From contig JADJRH010000001.1 of assembly GCA_016712345.1 (NCBI GenBank), forward strand, positions 372,001-436,000: a stretch of DNA of 64,000 nt, read 5' to 3'. Below, piece by piece: positions 32,822-41,208 of this stretch. Position 1 is the stretch's first letter, and each line of letters opens with the position of its first letter. The notes beneath the pieces are model-generated. The model searched no databases and was not told the DNA's origin. It saw nothing but the letters and a program-made list of their open reading frames with translations. Both the position numbers and the translations under genes were made by a program. The stretch is from Polyangiaceae bacterium. GTDB lineage: Bacteria > Myxococcota_A > Polyangia > Polyangiales > Polyangiaceae.

Positions 32822-34621
32822 TCACTGCGCTTTCGCGTTGAGACGGTAGATCGTGTAGCGGAAGTGCGACTGCGTGGCCATGAGGTTGGGGTCTTTCTTG
32901 ACCTCCACGTCGTCGACAATTTTTTGAAGCTTGTCGGCCATGGCCTTGTCGCCTTTGGGCGAATAGAAATCGATCACGCTGGCGGCAAGACCGCGCACGG
33001 CGGAGCTTTTGAGCTTGGGCATCAGCTCGATGAGCTTGTCGCGGACGGCCGGTGACCCGAGAACGCCGACCATGTAGATGGTCTTGATGGCCGCAAACCC
33101 CTGCTTGTCGTCGTTGATGGCGGGGTCTGCGAGGCGCGCGAGGTAGCACTCAAGCTTGTCGCTGCACTTGGTGAGAACGTCTTTGACCTGCGCCATCTCT
33201 TTTTCGAAGGCCTTGCCCACGGTGCTTGGCTTGCCGTCTTGGCCGAGCGACTTGCCGCCGGCGTACTTTTCGACGTCGGCCCATTGATCGCTCTTTGCCA
33301 TTTTCATCATCGCGAGGAGCGCCGTTTCTTTGAAGCCGGCAACGTCGGTTTCGTCGCCTTTGGTGCCGTCGGCGAGCTTGATCAGCCACGGAACGAGGCT
33401 CGCGTCGAAGAAGGTGGGCATGGAGTCGAGGAGCGACTCACGCGCGTTTTGTCCGGCCGGCGGGAGCGACAGCGTGAGCGAGGTTTTGTCGAACGCCTTT
33501 TGGAAGGCCTCAAGTGTGGCGGGGCTCTTCGGGAGTTTGGGAAGCTCGCGGGCAATGATGGCGCGCGGGACGTCTTCGGCTTTGTCGATGGCTTCCATGA
33601 GCGGCGCGCCCGATTCGTCGCGACCGATCGTGGCGAGGATGAGCGCCGCCGTGGCGATGTGGGCACTCATGGCCTGCTTCTTCTGATCGGCGGTGGCCTT
33701 GTCACCGTAGGCTTTCATGGCCTCTTCGGTGGAGTACTTGATGAGATCCTGATTTTCACCCTTGAGGAGGCTGATTGCGGTTGTTGTGGCGCTCTTGCCG
33801 ATTTTGACGAGCGCAAGAACGCTTGTCATGTGGGCGTCGGCCTTGGAGGGCGTGAGCATGACTTTGATGAGCGGGACGACGGCTTTTTCACTCTTGATGT
33901 CGCCGAGGATCTTGGCGCTCGTGGTGGTGGCCCACTGCACTTCGTTGAGCAGCGCTTCAGGCTTTTTTGGATCGCTGAGCGGCCGTTCGATATTGGCAAT
34001 GAGCGTGGATTCCCACGACGGATCTGCGAGCGAGATCATTGCGTCGTACACATCGCGGTAAACCGCCTGCGCCTTGGGCTTGGACGGTTTCATTTTGGTG
34101 AAAACATCGAGCATCGCACCGGCGGCGCCCTTGAGCTTCATCGAGCTGACGGCGCGAGCGGCCCACCGAATGTCTTCTTCTGTGGAGTCGGGCTTGTAGT
34201 CTTTGAGCGCTTTCACAAGGCACGGCTCACCATCGGGGTGACGTGCATCGCTCATGAACTTGATGAGCTTGGAGTTAGTGCGCTCATCGAGATCGCCGGC
34301 AACGCACACCTCATTCATGGGCTTCACGATTTTGTCGAGAAGCGGTTTTACCGTTGCGCCTTCGCGGTTTTTTTCGTCGCGCGTCATGGCGTCTTCGAAA
34401 AACTGAACCAAGCGGTTTACGGCACCCGGACGCGTTGCCGGATCTTTGAGCCGATCAACATGGGTCATCGGATCGTTTTCGTCGGCGCATCCGGCCACAG
34501 TAACGGCAGTCGCGGCGAGCGCTGCGAACGGCAGGAGCGGGACGGCGGTCTGAGCCGCGGTCGTCGCCGCGACGGTCAGGGCCCGAAAGCCTTTTGCGAT
34601 TCCACGTGCGGGTCGAGGCAT
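32822..34621 (-). CDS. HEAT-repeat lipoprotein
   Basis: A 599-residue protein. A long N-terminal segment ends in a hydrophobic helix and lipobox (AVTVAGC, Cys45). The mature part is alpha-helical with HEAT/PBS-lyase-like repeats: AVNRLVQFFEDAM, ALVKIGKSATTTAISLL, KTIYMVGVLGSPAVRDKLIELMP. Such repeats form solenoids that bind proteins. ATG 34621 is preceded by the dispersed inverted-repeat element (copy 2). It is upstream of the FHA-GAF activator by 43 nt, so it probably heads a three-gene operon with the activator and kinase. Confidence 0.85.
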   Translation of the reverse strand: MPRPARGIAKGFRALTVAATTAAQTAVPLLPFAALAATAVTVAGCADENDPMTHVDRLKDPATRPGAVNRLVQFFEDAMTRDEKNREGATVKPLLDKIVKPMNEVCVAGDLDERTNSKLIKFMSDARHPDGEPCLVKALKDYKPDSTEEDIRWAARAVSSMKLKGAAGAMLDVFTKMKPSKPKAQAVYRDVYDAMISLADPSWESTLIANIERPLSDPKKPEALLNEVQWATTTSAKILGDIKSEKAVVPLIKVMLTPSKADAHMTSVLALVKIGKSATTTAISLLKGENQDLIKYSTEEAMKAYGDKATADQKKQAMSAHIATAALILATIGRDESGAPLMEAIDKAEDVPRAIIARELPKLPKSPATLEAFQKAFDKTSLTLSLPPAGQNARESLLDSMPTFFDASLVPWLIKLADGTKGDETDVAGFKETALLAMMKMAKSDQWADVEKYAGGKSLGQDGKPSTVGKAFEKEMAQVKDVLTKCSDKLECYLARLADPAINDDKQGFAAIKTIYMVGVLGSPAVRDKLIELMPKLKSSAVRGLAASVIDFYSPKGDKAMADKLQKIVDDVEVKKDPNLMATQSHFRYTIYRLNAKAQ

Positions 34622-34664
34622 GCGGGCGACCGTATGCCGGTGAGCCTCGGAGTGTCAACGCGAC

Positions 34665-34733
34665 GCTAGTTCCGCTCGTCAGAAGTTTGGCCCTGATTGA
34701 CCCCTTCGTGCGGAACTAGCCGCGCGCAAGCGT
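34665..34733 (-). repeat. Dispersed inverted-repeat element, copy 2
   Basis: Core 34665-34720 with arms GCTAGTTCCGC and GCGGAACTAGC; on the minus strand it matches copy 1 (5149-5205), including the interior blocks CACGAAG, CAGGG and AAACTTCTG and the flanking GCTTGCGCGCGG. It ends 43 nt before the HEAT lipoprotein start, oriented toward the gene in the same way as copy 1 is toward the Cys-rich lipoprotein gene. Confidence 0.8.
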
Positions 34734-34747
34734 GCGTCAGTCAGGGG

Positions 34748-35584
34748 CTATTTTTTCTGACGCAGGGCTTGGCGCATTGCCAGGGAAAACAAGCCTTCTG
34801 GAAGGAGGCGCTGCAGAGTCAGTACCGCCCGTGCGTCGTTCCCAACGGCAACACGAAACGGCGGAGAAGGGTCGGCCACAATTTTGGCGATGGCTTTGCC
34901 GACGATTGCCGGATCCTGGCCATTTTCAGCTTCTTTGATGAACTTTTTTTCGACGATGGAGGTGAGTGGCGCGTACGGCCCTTCGGCCGCGATGAGCGAG
35001 CCACGCCGAAGATTTTCGAAAAAAATGGCCGTTTTAATGAGGCCGGGTTGAACAACAACCACCTTGATTCCAAATGGGTCCACCTCCCATCGCAACGCAT
35101 CTGAAAAGCCTTCAACAGCGTGTTTTGTGGCGCCGTAGATTGAAAGAATCGGCGGGGCCAATCGGCCTGAGATGCTCGAAAGGTTGATGATCTGGCCGCG
35201 CCCCGCAGCGCGCATGGACGGCAACACAGCGCGCGTGATCGCCATCATTCCGAGCACGTTGGTATCAAATTGTTCGCGGATTTCAGCCTCGGTTTGTTCT
35301 TCAAAAGCGCCGACAACACCGATGCCCGCGTTGTTGACGAGCGAATAAACGGGCCCGTACTTGAGAATTAATTCGCGAACTTTGTCGCCGGCGCCGTCGT
35401 GCGTCACGTCGAGCTGTTCAACATGAATGCGTACACCGCGCTCCTTTGCCTCTTTTTCAAGGCGTTCGCGCTTGTTGAGATCGCGCATTGTGGCGATCAC
35501 GTTCAAGCCGGTGCCCGCACACTCAAGCGCGGTGGCCAATCCGATGCCGCTTGATGTGCCGGTGATGAGAACGGTCTCGCTCAT
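34748..35584 (-). CDS. Short-chain dehydrogenase/reductase
   Basis: A 278-residue classical SDR. The cofactor motif TGTSSGIG is near the N-terminus, NNAG at about residue 88, and the catalytic residues Ser (NLSSISG) and YGATK follow in the usual spacing. The sequence resembles NAD(P)H-dependent oxidoreductases of the retinol dehydrogenase/oxidoreductase type. Its substrate is unknown. It lies 44 nt after the DAO gene in the same orientation and close to the LuxE/LuxC cluster, so a long-chain aldehyde or alcohol substrate is possible, but this is inference. Confidence 0.93.
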   Translation of the reverse strand: MSETVLITGTSSGIGLATALECAGTGLNVIATMRDLNKRERLEKEAKERGVRIHVEQLDVTHDGAGDKVRELILKYGPVYSLVNNAGIGVVGAFEEQTEAEIREQFDTNVLGMMAITRAVLPSMRAAGRGQIINLSSISGRLAPPILSIYGATKHAVEGFSDALRWEVDPFGIKVVVVQPGLIKTAIFFENLRRGSLIAAEGPYAPLTSIVEKKFIKEAENGQDPAIVGKAIAKIVADPSPPFRVAVGNDARAVLTLQRLLPEGLFSLAMRQALRQKK

Positions 35585-35628
35585 GGAAGTGCGGCAGTAT
35601 AAGGCACAAACGAAAACCGGCGCGGCGA

Positions 35629-36777
35629 TCAGCCGATGATCATCGCCTCACTTAGAAGGCGGCCCTCTTTGAAGCGACGCAGGTTCCATCGATCGAACAT
35701 GGGTGTTTGCGTACCTCGAGCGATGTTTTCGGCGAGGATGCGACCCATCACCGGGGCCATCATGAAGCCGTGCCCCATGAACCCGGACGCTTGGTAAAAG
35801 CCGTCCACGCCGTCCACCTCACCGACAATTGGATTTGCGTCGGGCGTGAGATCGTAACAACCGGCCCACTGCCGCAGCACCTTGAGCCCTCCGAGGATCG
35901 GACAGGCACGCATGAGCGCCTTGGAATAAATCGCCAAAAACTTGTGCGACGAGTTCATGTCCAAGCCGTGCGGTACGTCCTCGTTTGAAACGCCGCCCAC
36001 GATCTCTCCTCGCATTGATTGAGAGAAGTAGAGGCCGTTTGAAAGGTCTGCGACGAGCGGTTGGAGCCAGGGTTTGAGCGGCTCCGTGGAGCAGATCTCG
36101 TGGCGATGAGGCTTGTTTGGCAGGTGTACACCGAGCATTTGAGCTATCTCGGGGCTCCACGCGCCCGCGGCATTCACAACGCGGTTTGTCTTAATTTCGC
36201 CTCGATCGGTGAGTACACCGAGGATTTTTGAGCCCGCCGTTCGAAAGCCGGTGACGGTTGTGAACGTCGCAATCTGCACCCCGAGTTTTTCTGCGCCTTG
36301 GGCGTAGCCCCAAACGAATGGCCACGGAAAAACAACGCCGTCGTCGGGATTGAAACTCGCTGCAACCACACCGTCGATGGAGAGCTGCGGCACGACCTTT
36401 TGCGCTTCTTTGGGAGTGAGCATGCGCGTCGCGAGGCCGCAGTCATTCTGAACGCGAACACTTTTTTCGAGCGTCGCGCGGCCTTTTTCGCTGCGAACCA
36501 AAAACAGATATCCGCCCTGCCGAAACCAAACGTTGATCTTCATTTGGCTCGCAAAATCGCGGCAAATGCGAATGCTCTCCTGCATGAGCCGAATGTTCTC
36601 TTCGCTGGAGAACTGCGCTCGCACGCCGCCGCCGTTTCGGCCGCTGGCACCGCCGCAAAGATAGCTCCGGTCGAGCACGATGACGTTCGTGAGACCGTGG
36701 GTCTTGGCGAGGTTGTACGCGATCGCGAGGCCCATGATTCCGGCCCCGATCACCACCACGTCGGCTCGGCTCTGCAT
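35629..36777 (-). CDS. FAD-dependent oxidoreductase, DAO / sarcosine oxidase beta-like
   Basis: From ATG 36777 the protein has 382 residues. The dinucleotide-binding motif VVVIGAGIMGLAIAYNLA opens it, followed by a GGxRAQF-like segment (GGGVRAQFSSEENIRL) and C-terminal FAD contacts (GFYQASGFMGHGFMMAPVMG) typical of DAO family oxidases that act on amines or amino acids such as sarcosine. The upstream extension to 36942 belongs to the divergent gene region. It is divergently transcribed from the FAD/ADC fusion, with about 103 bp between the starts, so the two could share regulation. Confidence 0.9.
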   Translation of the reverse strand: MQSRADVVVIGAGIMGLAIAYNLAKTHGLTNVIVLDRSYLCGGASGRNGGGVRAQFSSEENIRLMQESIRICRDFASQMKINVWFRQGGYLFLVRSEKGRATLEKSVRVQNDCGLATRMLTPKEAQKVVPQLSIDGVVAASFNPDDGVVFPWPFVWGYAQGAEKLGVQIATFTTVTGFRTAGSKILGVLTDRGEIKTNRVVNAAGAWSPEIAQMLGVHLPNKPHRHEICSTEPLKPWLQPLVADLSNGLYFSQSMRGEIVGGVSNEDVPHGLDMNSSHKFLAIYSKALMRACPILGGLKVLRQWAGCYDLTPDANPIVGEVDGVDGFYQASGFMGHGFMMAPVMGRILAENIARGTQTPMFDRWNLRRFKEGRLLSEAMIIG

Positions 36778-36880
36778 GCGCCGCCGAGGGTAGCTCAAGT
36801 TGTGGACGTCCAGATTTTGGCCCGAAGGCGCGCCTCCGGCGAAACTCCCCGCACAGTTGCGTTTTGGAGGCAGTTTCAAC
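36778..36880. promoter_or_regulatory. Divergent promoter region of the LuxE/LuxC cluster
   Basis: About 100 bp between the DAO start (36777) and the fusion gene start (36881). GGAGG at about 36868 serves the plus-strand gene. No sigma factor motif stands out clearly. Shared regulation of both directions is likely by position. Confidence 0.45.
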
Positions 36881-39800
36881 ATGACCCAGGCTACCGGGAC
36901 AAAACACAAAATCGCCGTTATCGGCGGCGGCATCTCAGCCATGACGGCGGTGTTTCAGATCACCGGCCGACCGGGCTGGGACGAGATCTACGACATCACT
37001 GTGTACCAATCGGGATTTCGTCTCGGCGGCAAAGGCGCGAGCGGACGAAATCGAGCGCACGGCGATCGCATTGAGGAACACGGCCTGCACATCTTCATGG
37101 GCTTTTACGAAAACGCGTTTCAGGTGATGCGCGCCTGTTACGAAGAACTCGATCGGCCGCCCGGTTCGCCGATTCGATCGTGGGATCAAGCGTTCGCTCC
37201 ACACGATCACGTTGTGCTTTTTGAACAGCGTGAGGGCGAGTGGAAACCCTGGCATCTGCCTTTTCCGCGAACCGCCGGGAGTCCGGGCGATGGATCGGTG
37301 CTCCCGCCGATCTGGAGCTACATCCCCATGATCCTCGAAGCGATGCTTCGCGTGCTCGCCGCGTTTGAAGTGGAAGGATCGAGTGTCGCGCGGATTTTGG
37401 ATCGCGTTGTGGGCGCAGCTCGCGAGCAAATTGAAGACTTGATCGACGAAGTGCTCGGGCCGTCGTCGGCGCGCGGATCGATCTTGTTGCGCGCTCTGCG
37501 CAACGAGCCTGATCCGGTAAAACCCTTCGTACAACGCGCTCCGGTAAAGCTTTTTGCCACCGTTGTTCGAGCGCTGCGTCGGTTGCTCGATGAAATGGGT
37601 CTCGACGGTGGACCGCTCGTTCGACGGCGCGTTTTTGATGCGCTCGTCCCTCTTGTGGAACAGCTTCGCGAAGAGGCGCGCGAAGAACTCGCAAAACAGG
37701 CCGACATTGATGATCACGCGCGCCGCACTTGGATCTTGGTGGACCTGATGACCACCAATGTTCGCGGGCTGATCGTGGACGGAATTGTGTTTCCTCCGTT
37801 CCCTTTCGAAAGCGTCGATCACCTTGATTACAAGGCTTGGTTGAGAAAACACGGAGCGCACCCACAGACCGTCGAGAGTGCCCCGGTGAACGCGATCTAC
37901 GACCTCGTGTTTTCACGCGACGTGGGCATTTGCGCGGGGTCGGCTCTGCGCGGCTCGCTCCGAATGATGCTCACGTACAAGGGATCGATCTTTTGGAAGA
38001 TGCAGGCCGGAATGGGCGACGTGATCTTCGCGCCCATGTTTGAAGTTCTGCGGCGCCGCGGGGTGAAATTCAGGTTTTTTCACAGGCTCGACGACGTGCG
38101 CCTTTCACCCGATCGACGCGAAGCGAGTGAATTGGTTTTCGGCCGCCAGGCGACGGTGAAAGGGGGGCGTGAATATCAACCCCTCTTCGACGTGAAAGGG
38201 CTTCCGTGTTGGCCGAGTGAACCGCTGTGGGACCAACTTGTTGAAGGTGAACGGTTCGCGCGTGAAGGCCGCGATCTCGAAAACTTCTTCGACAAATCCG
38301 CCGACGTGGAGCACGTTCGTCTGAAGGTGGGCGTCGACTTCGACACGGTGATCTTGGGCGTCTCGATCGGTGCGTTGCCCTACGTCGCCGCCGAAGTGGT
38401 GGAGAACAGTCCAAAGCTCAAAGGGGCGGTGCAACACATTCGAACAACCGCAACGCAGGCGGTCCAGCTTTGGTTCAAGCCCGATCTCGCCAAGCTCGGT
38501 TGGTCCGGGCCAAGCCCCGTTACCACGGCATTTGCAAAGCCGTTTGATACCTGGGCCGACATGACGCACCTCGTTCAACACGAGTCATTCGGCAACGGCG
38601 AGGTTGGCAATATTGCCTATCTATGCGGGCACCTTCCCGATCCAAAAATGCCGGATTTGAAAGCCGATCCGCATCCGGCAGCCAATGCGAGCACACGCTC
38701 CAACGCGCTCGCCTGGTTGCACAAAAACACGCGATGTCTGTGGCCTCACGCCGCGCGCGACGAAGGTATTGACTACGAGCTGCTCGTGGACCCTAAAAAC
38801 GGTCGCGGCGATGAACGGCTCAGCGCGCAGTACATCCGCTGCTCGGTCAATCCGTCCGACAGATACGTGCAAAGCGCTCCCGGTAGCACCGCCTATCGAC
38901 CGCGCACCGAAGAAACCAACCTCAAGAATTTGTTTGTCACCGGCGACTGGATTCAAAACGGAATTCAAGGCGGATGCGCCGAAGCCGCGGTAATGGCCGG
39001 CCTTCAAACGGCGCGCGCGATCTGCGGCTCACCGGAAGTGATTTTCGGCGACGCGACGCCGGCGCCGGTTTCGCCGCTTGTGCGCGGTTTGATGGCGCCC
39101 AAAACAGAGCGGCGTGAGTACATCGAGCGCGGAGGCGAACTCATTCTGCGCGCGCCCTATCAACAGAACGGAACGCGGCTCTACGCATTTTTGCTCAATG
39201 CCGATCCTGAAAAACTCCAAGCGCTCTGCGATCGGTATTTGAATATCGGGCGCACCAAATATCGGCCCTTCGCGCCGTTCGTTGCGCTTGGATGCGCCGA
39301 CATCGCATCGCTTCGATCCCTGAACCCCGAAGACATGAGCAAGGGCTTCATGACCGAACGCGACGTTGCGTTTTGGATTCCGGTGCTTGGTGAAAACACG
39401 TCTCACAACTGCCGTGTCGACCAGCACCTCGCGTGGTTTTTGCCATACATTTTTGTAGATTCGGCGGCGCCGATGGCCGTTGGTCGCGAGGTGTACGGCT
39501 TTCCAAAATTGGCAGGTCGCATCGACTTCGGCGAAATCGAAGGGCGCGGCACACTCGTTTCGGTCGACGCGCTCGCCATCGATCGGTTTTCACCGGCAAC
39601 CCGCGCGCGCGAACAACGCATCGTTGAAGTGCGGCGCAAAGCCGACAGCGATCACGGGCCGATCTCGCTCTTGTGGAACGCGTTTGAAAAGGCGGCGAGC
39701 GGTCTTTCGCAGGGGATTTATCAGGCGGCTGAACAGGTTCTCCAAGATGCGGCGCTCGACGCGGCGGCTTCAATCCTGCGAGAAGTGTCGCCTTCCGAAC

Positions 39801-40066
39801 CTGTGCGCATGGTGTTTCTAAAGCAGTTCCGTGACGTGGGTGATCCCAAACGCGCCTGTTACCAGGCGATCGTTTCGGCCAATGCAACCGTCACAGGATT
39901 TCGCGCCGGAGGCCTTTTGGAAGGCCCGTTTGAAGTGCGCATTCAAGAGTTGGACAGTCATCCGATTATTGAAGAACTCGGCCTCGCAGGCGATCGCTTG
40001 GAGCCGGCGTTTTCGTGTTGGCTCGACTTCGATTTCGATGTGGATGAAGGCTGCGTCATGCCGTGA
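36881..40066 (+). CDS. Phytoene-desaturase-like FAD oxidoreductase fused to acetoacetate decarboxylase-like domain
   Basis: From ATG 36881 (GGAGG upstream) the protein has 1061 residues. The N-terminal about 715 residues are an amine oxidase/phytoene desaturase-like flavoprotein: IAVIGGGISAMTAVFQI, FRLGGKGASGRN, an EEHGLHIFMGFYENAF motif as in carotene desaturases, and a C-terminal FAD motif NLFVTGDWIQNGIQGGCAEAAV. The last 340 residues look like an acetoacetate decarboxylase (ADC) beta-cone domain (YLNIGRTKYRPFAPFVALGC, AVGREVYGFPKLAGRIDFG). I cannot confirm the Schiff-base lysine. I know of no characterised pathway with this fusion. It starts the plus-strand LuxE-LuxC operon. Confidence 0.82.
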   Translation: MTQATGTKHKIAVIGGGISAMTAVFQITGRPGWDEIYDITVYQSGFRLGGKGASGRNRAHGDRIEEHGLHIFMGFYENAFQVMRACYEELDRPPGSPIRSWDQAFAPHDHVVLFEQREGEWKPWHLPFPRTAGSPGDGSVLPPIWSYIPMILEAMLRVLAAFEVEGSSVARILDRVVGAAREQIEDLIDEVLGPSSARGSILLRALRNEPDPVKPFVQRAPVKLFATVVRALRRLLDEMGLDGGPLVRRRVFDALVPLVEQLREEAREELAKQADIDDHARRTWILVDLMTTNVRGLIVDGIVFPPFPFESVDHLDYKAWLRKHGAHPQTVESAPVNAIYDLVFSRDVGICAGSALRGSLRMMLTYKGSIFWKMQAGMGDVIFAPMFEVLRRRGVKFRFFHRLDDVRLSPDRREASELVFGRQATVKGGREYQPLFDVKGLPCWPSEPLWDQLVEGERFAREGRDLENFFDKSADVEHVRLKVGVDFDTVILGVSIGALPYVAAEVVENSPKLKGAVQHIRTTATQAVQLWFKPDLAKLGWSGPSPVTTAFAKPFDTWADMTHLVQHESFGNGEVGNIAYLCGHLPDPKMPDLKADPHPAANASTRSNALAWLHKNTRCLWPHAARDEGIDYELLVDPKNGRGDERLSAQYIRCSVNPSDRYVQSAPGSTAYRPRTEETNLKNLFVTGDWIQNGIQGGCAEAAVMAGLQTARAICGSPEVIFGDATPAPVSPLVRGLMAPKTERREYIERGGELILRAPYQQNGTRLYAFLLNADPEKLQALCDRYLNIGRTKYRPFAPFVALGCADIASLRSLNPEDMSKGFMTERDVAFWIPVLGENTSHNCRVDQHLAWFLPYIFVDSAAPMAVGREVYGFPKLAGRIDFGEIEGRGTLVSVDALAIDRFSPATRAREQRIVEVRRKADSDHGPISLLWNAFEKAASGLSQGIYQAAEQVLQDAALDAAASILREVSPSEPVRMVFLKQFRDVGDPKRACYQAIVSANATVTGFRAGGLLEGPFEVRIQELDSHPIIEELGLAGDRLEPAFSCWLDFDFDVDEGCVMP

Positions 40067-40122
40067 TCGGCGCGCGCTTTCGTCGCGCAACGTCCGTCGC
40101 GGGCGCATGGTAAAAACGGCGC

Positions 40123-41208
40123 GTGGTTTCTGAAAGCGAACGATTGCACCGGCGCGTGCGCGCGTTCATCGCGGCGTCGATCAATCCTGAGAGCGCCTGC
40201 GAGGACACGTTTGATGCGCTCGCAACCGACATCGCTCGGTTTCAATTTCAACATGTGAAACCGGTGTCCCGCCTCGCAAAAGCGCGCGGCATTTCATTAA
40301 ACGCGCCGTTTGAAACCTCGCAAATCCCGGCGGTTCCAACCGATGTGTTTCGTTACACGCGTGTTGCGGCGCACGACGCGTCGGACGATGCGGCGCTGTT
40401 TCGAACAAGCGGCACCACAAGCGGAGCGCGCGGCGAGCATCCGTTTCGAACGCTGGAGACGTACAACGCGGCCGCATTGGCCTGGGGCCAAAAGTGGCTT
40501 TTGTCGGGCTTAAATTCGGCCCGCGTGATCTCGCTGACGCCGCCCCCGGAAGAGTCCTTCGACTCATCCCTTGTACACATGATCGCGCTCTTCGCGGAGC
40601 GACTCGGAGGGCGCGTCACCTACCACTTGGTCAACGGTACACTTGATGTGGCGGGCCTTGCAGAAGCGTGCGGTTCTGCGCGCATCGAAAACCAACCGTG
40701 CGTACTTTTCGGAACATCGTTTGCGTATGTACACATCCTTGACGCTGATCCCCCCCAAAACTTAGCTCTGCCTGCGGAAAGTCGCGCCATGCTGACAGGG
40801 GGTTTTAAGGGCAAATCGCGTGAAGTGAGCCAGGTTGAACTGCGCGCCGGGATCCAAAACGTGTTTGCGATCGCCGATCGAGCGGTTGTCGGCGAATACG
40901 GAATGACCGAGCTGTCGAGTCAACTTTACGAAACCACTTTGATGCGTACACAAGCGAAACACAATGTGTACGCATTCCCACCGTGGATGCGTGTAACGGC
41001 GGTGGATCCCGTAACGCTTGAGCCCGTTTCCAAAGGAGAGGTGGGCATTGCGCGCATCGTTGATTTGGCCAACGTGGACTCGGCCGTGGCCATTCAAACG
41101 GCGGATCAAATTCGCGAACTCGACGGCAGCCAGATCCTCCTCATCGGCAGGCAACTCGGAGCCACTCCGCGCGGTTGTTCACTTGCCGTGGAAGAGGTGC
41201 TTGGGTGA
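40123..41208 (+). CDS. LuxE-like acyl-protein synthetase (fatty acid activating)
   Basis: A 361-residue member of the LuxE/PaaK-type adenylate-forming family, start GTG 40123. The ATP-binding loop FRTSGTTSGARGEHP and the motif EYGMTELSSQ are visible. In luminous bacteria LuxE activates a fatty acid with ATP and passes the acyl group to the LuxC reductase through a Cys near its C-terminus; here Cys352 in RGCSLAVEE is positioned similarly. The stop overlaps the luxC-like start (GTGA), so both are translated together. No luciferase genes are nearby. Confidence 0.85.
   Translation: MVSESERLHRRVRAFIAASINPESACEDTFDALATDIARFQFQHVKPVSRLAKARGISLNAPFETSQIPAVPTDVFRYTRVAAHDASDDAALFRTSGTTSGARGEHPFRTLETYNAAALAWGQKWLLSGLNSARVISLTPPPEESFDSSLVHMIALFAERLGGRVTYHLVNGTLDVAGLAEACGSARIENQPCVLFGTSFAYVHILDADPPQNLALPAESRAMLTGGFKGKSREVSQVELRAGIQNVFAIADRAVVGEYGMTELSSQLYETTLMRTQAKHNVYAFPPWMRVTAVDPVTLEPVSKGEVGIARIVDLANVDSAVAIQTADQIRELDGSQILLIGRQLGATPRGCSLAVEEVLG

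Noticed and set aside
33239..34669. A 476-residue plus-strand ORF opposite the HEAT lipoprotein gene
   Set aside because: It lies antisense to the HEAT repeats and has no family signature or ribosome site.
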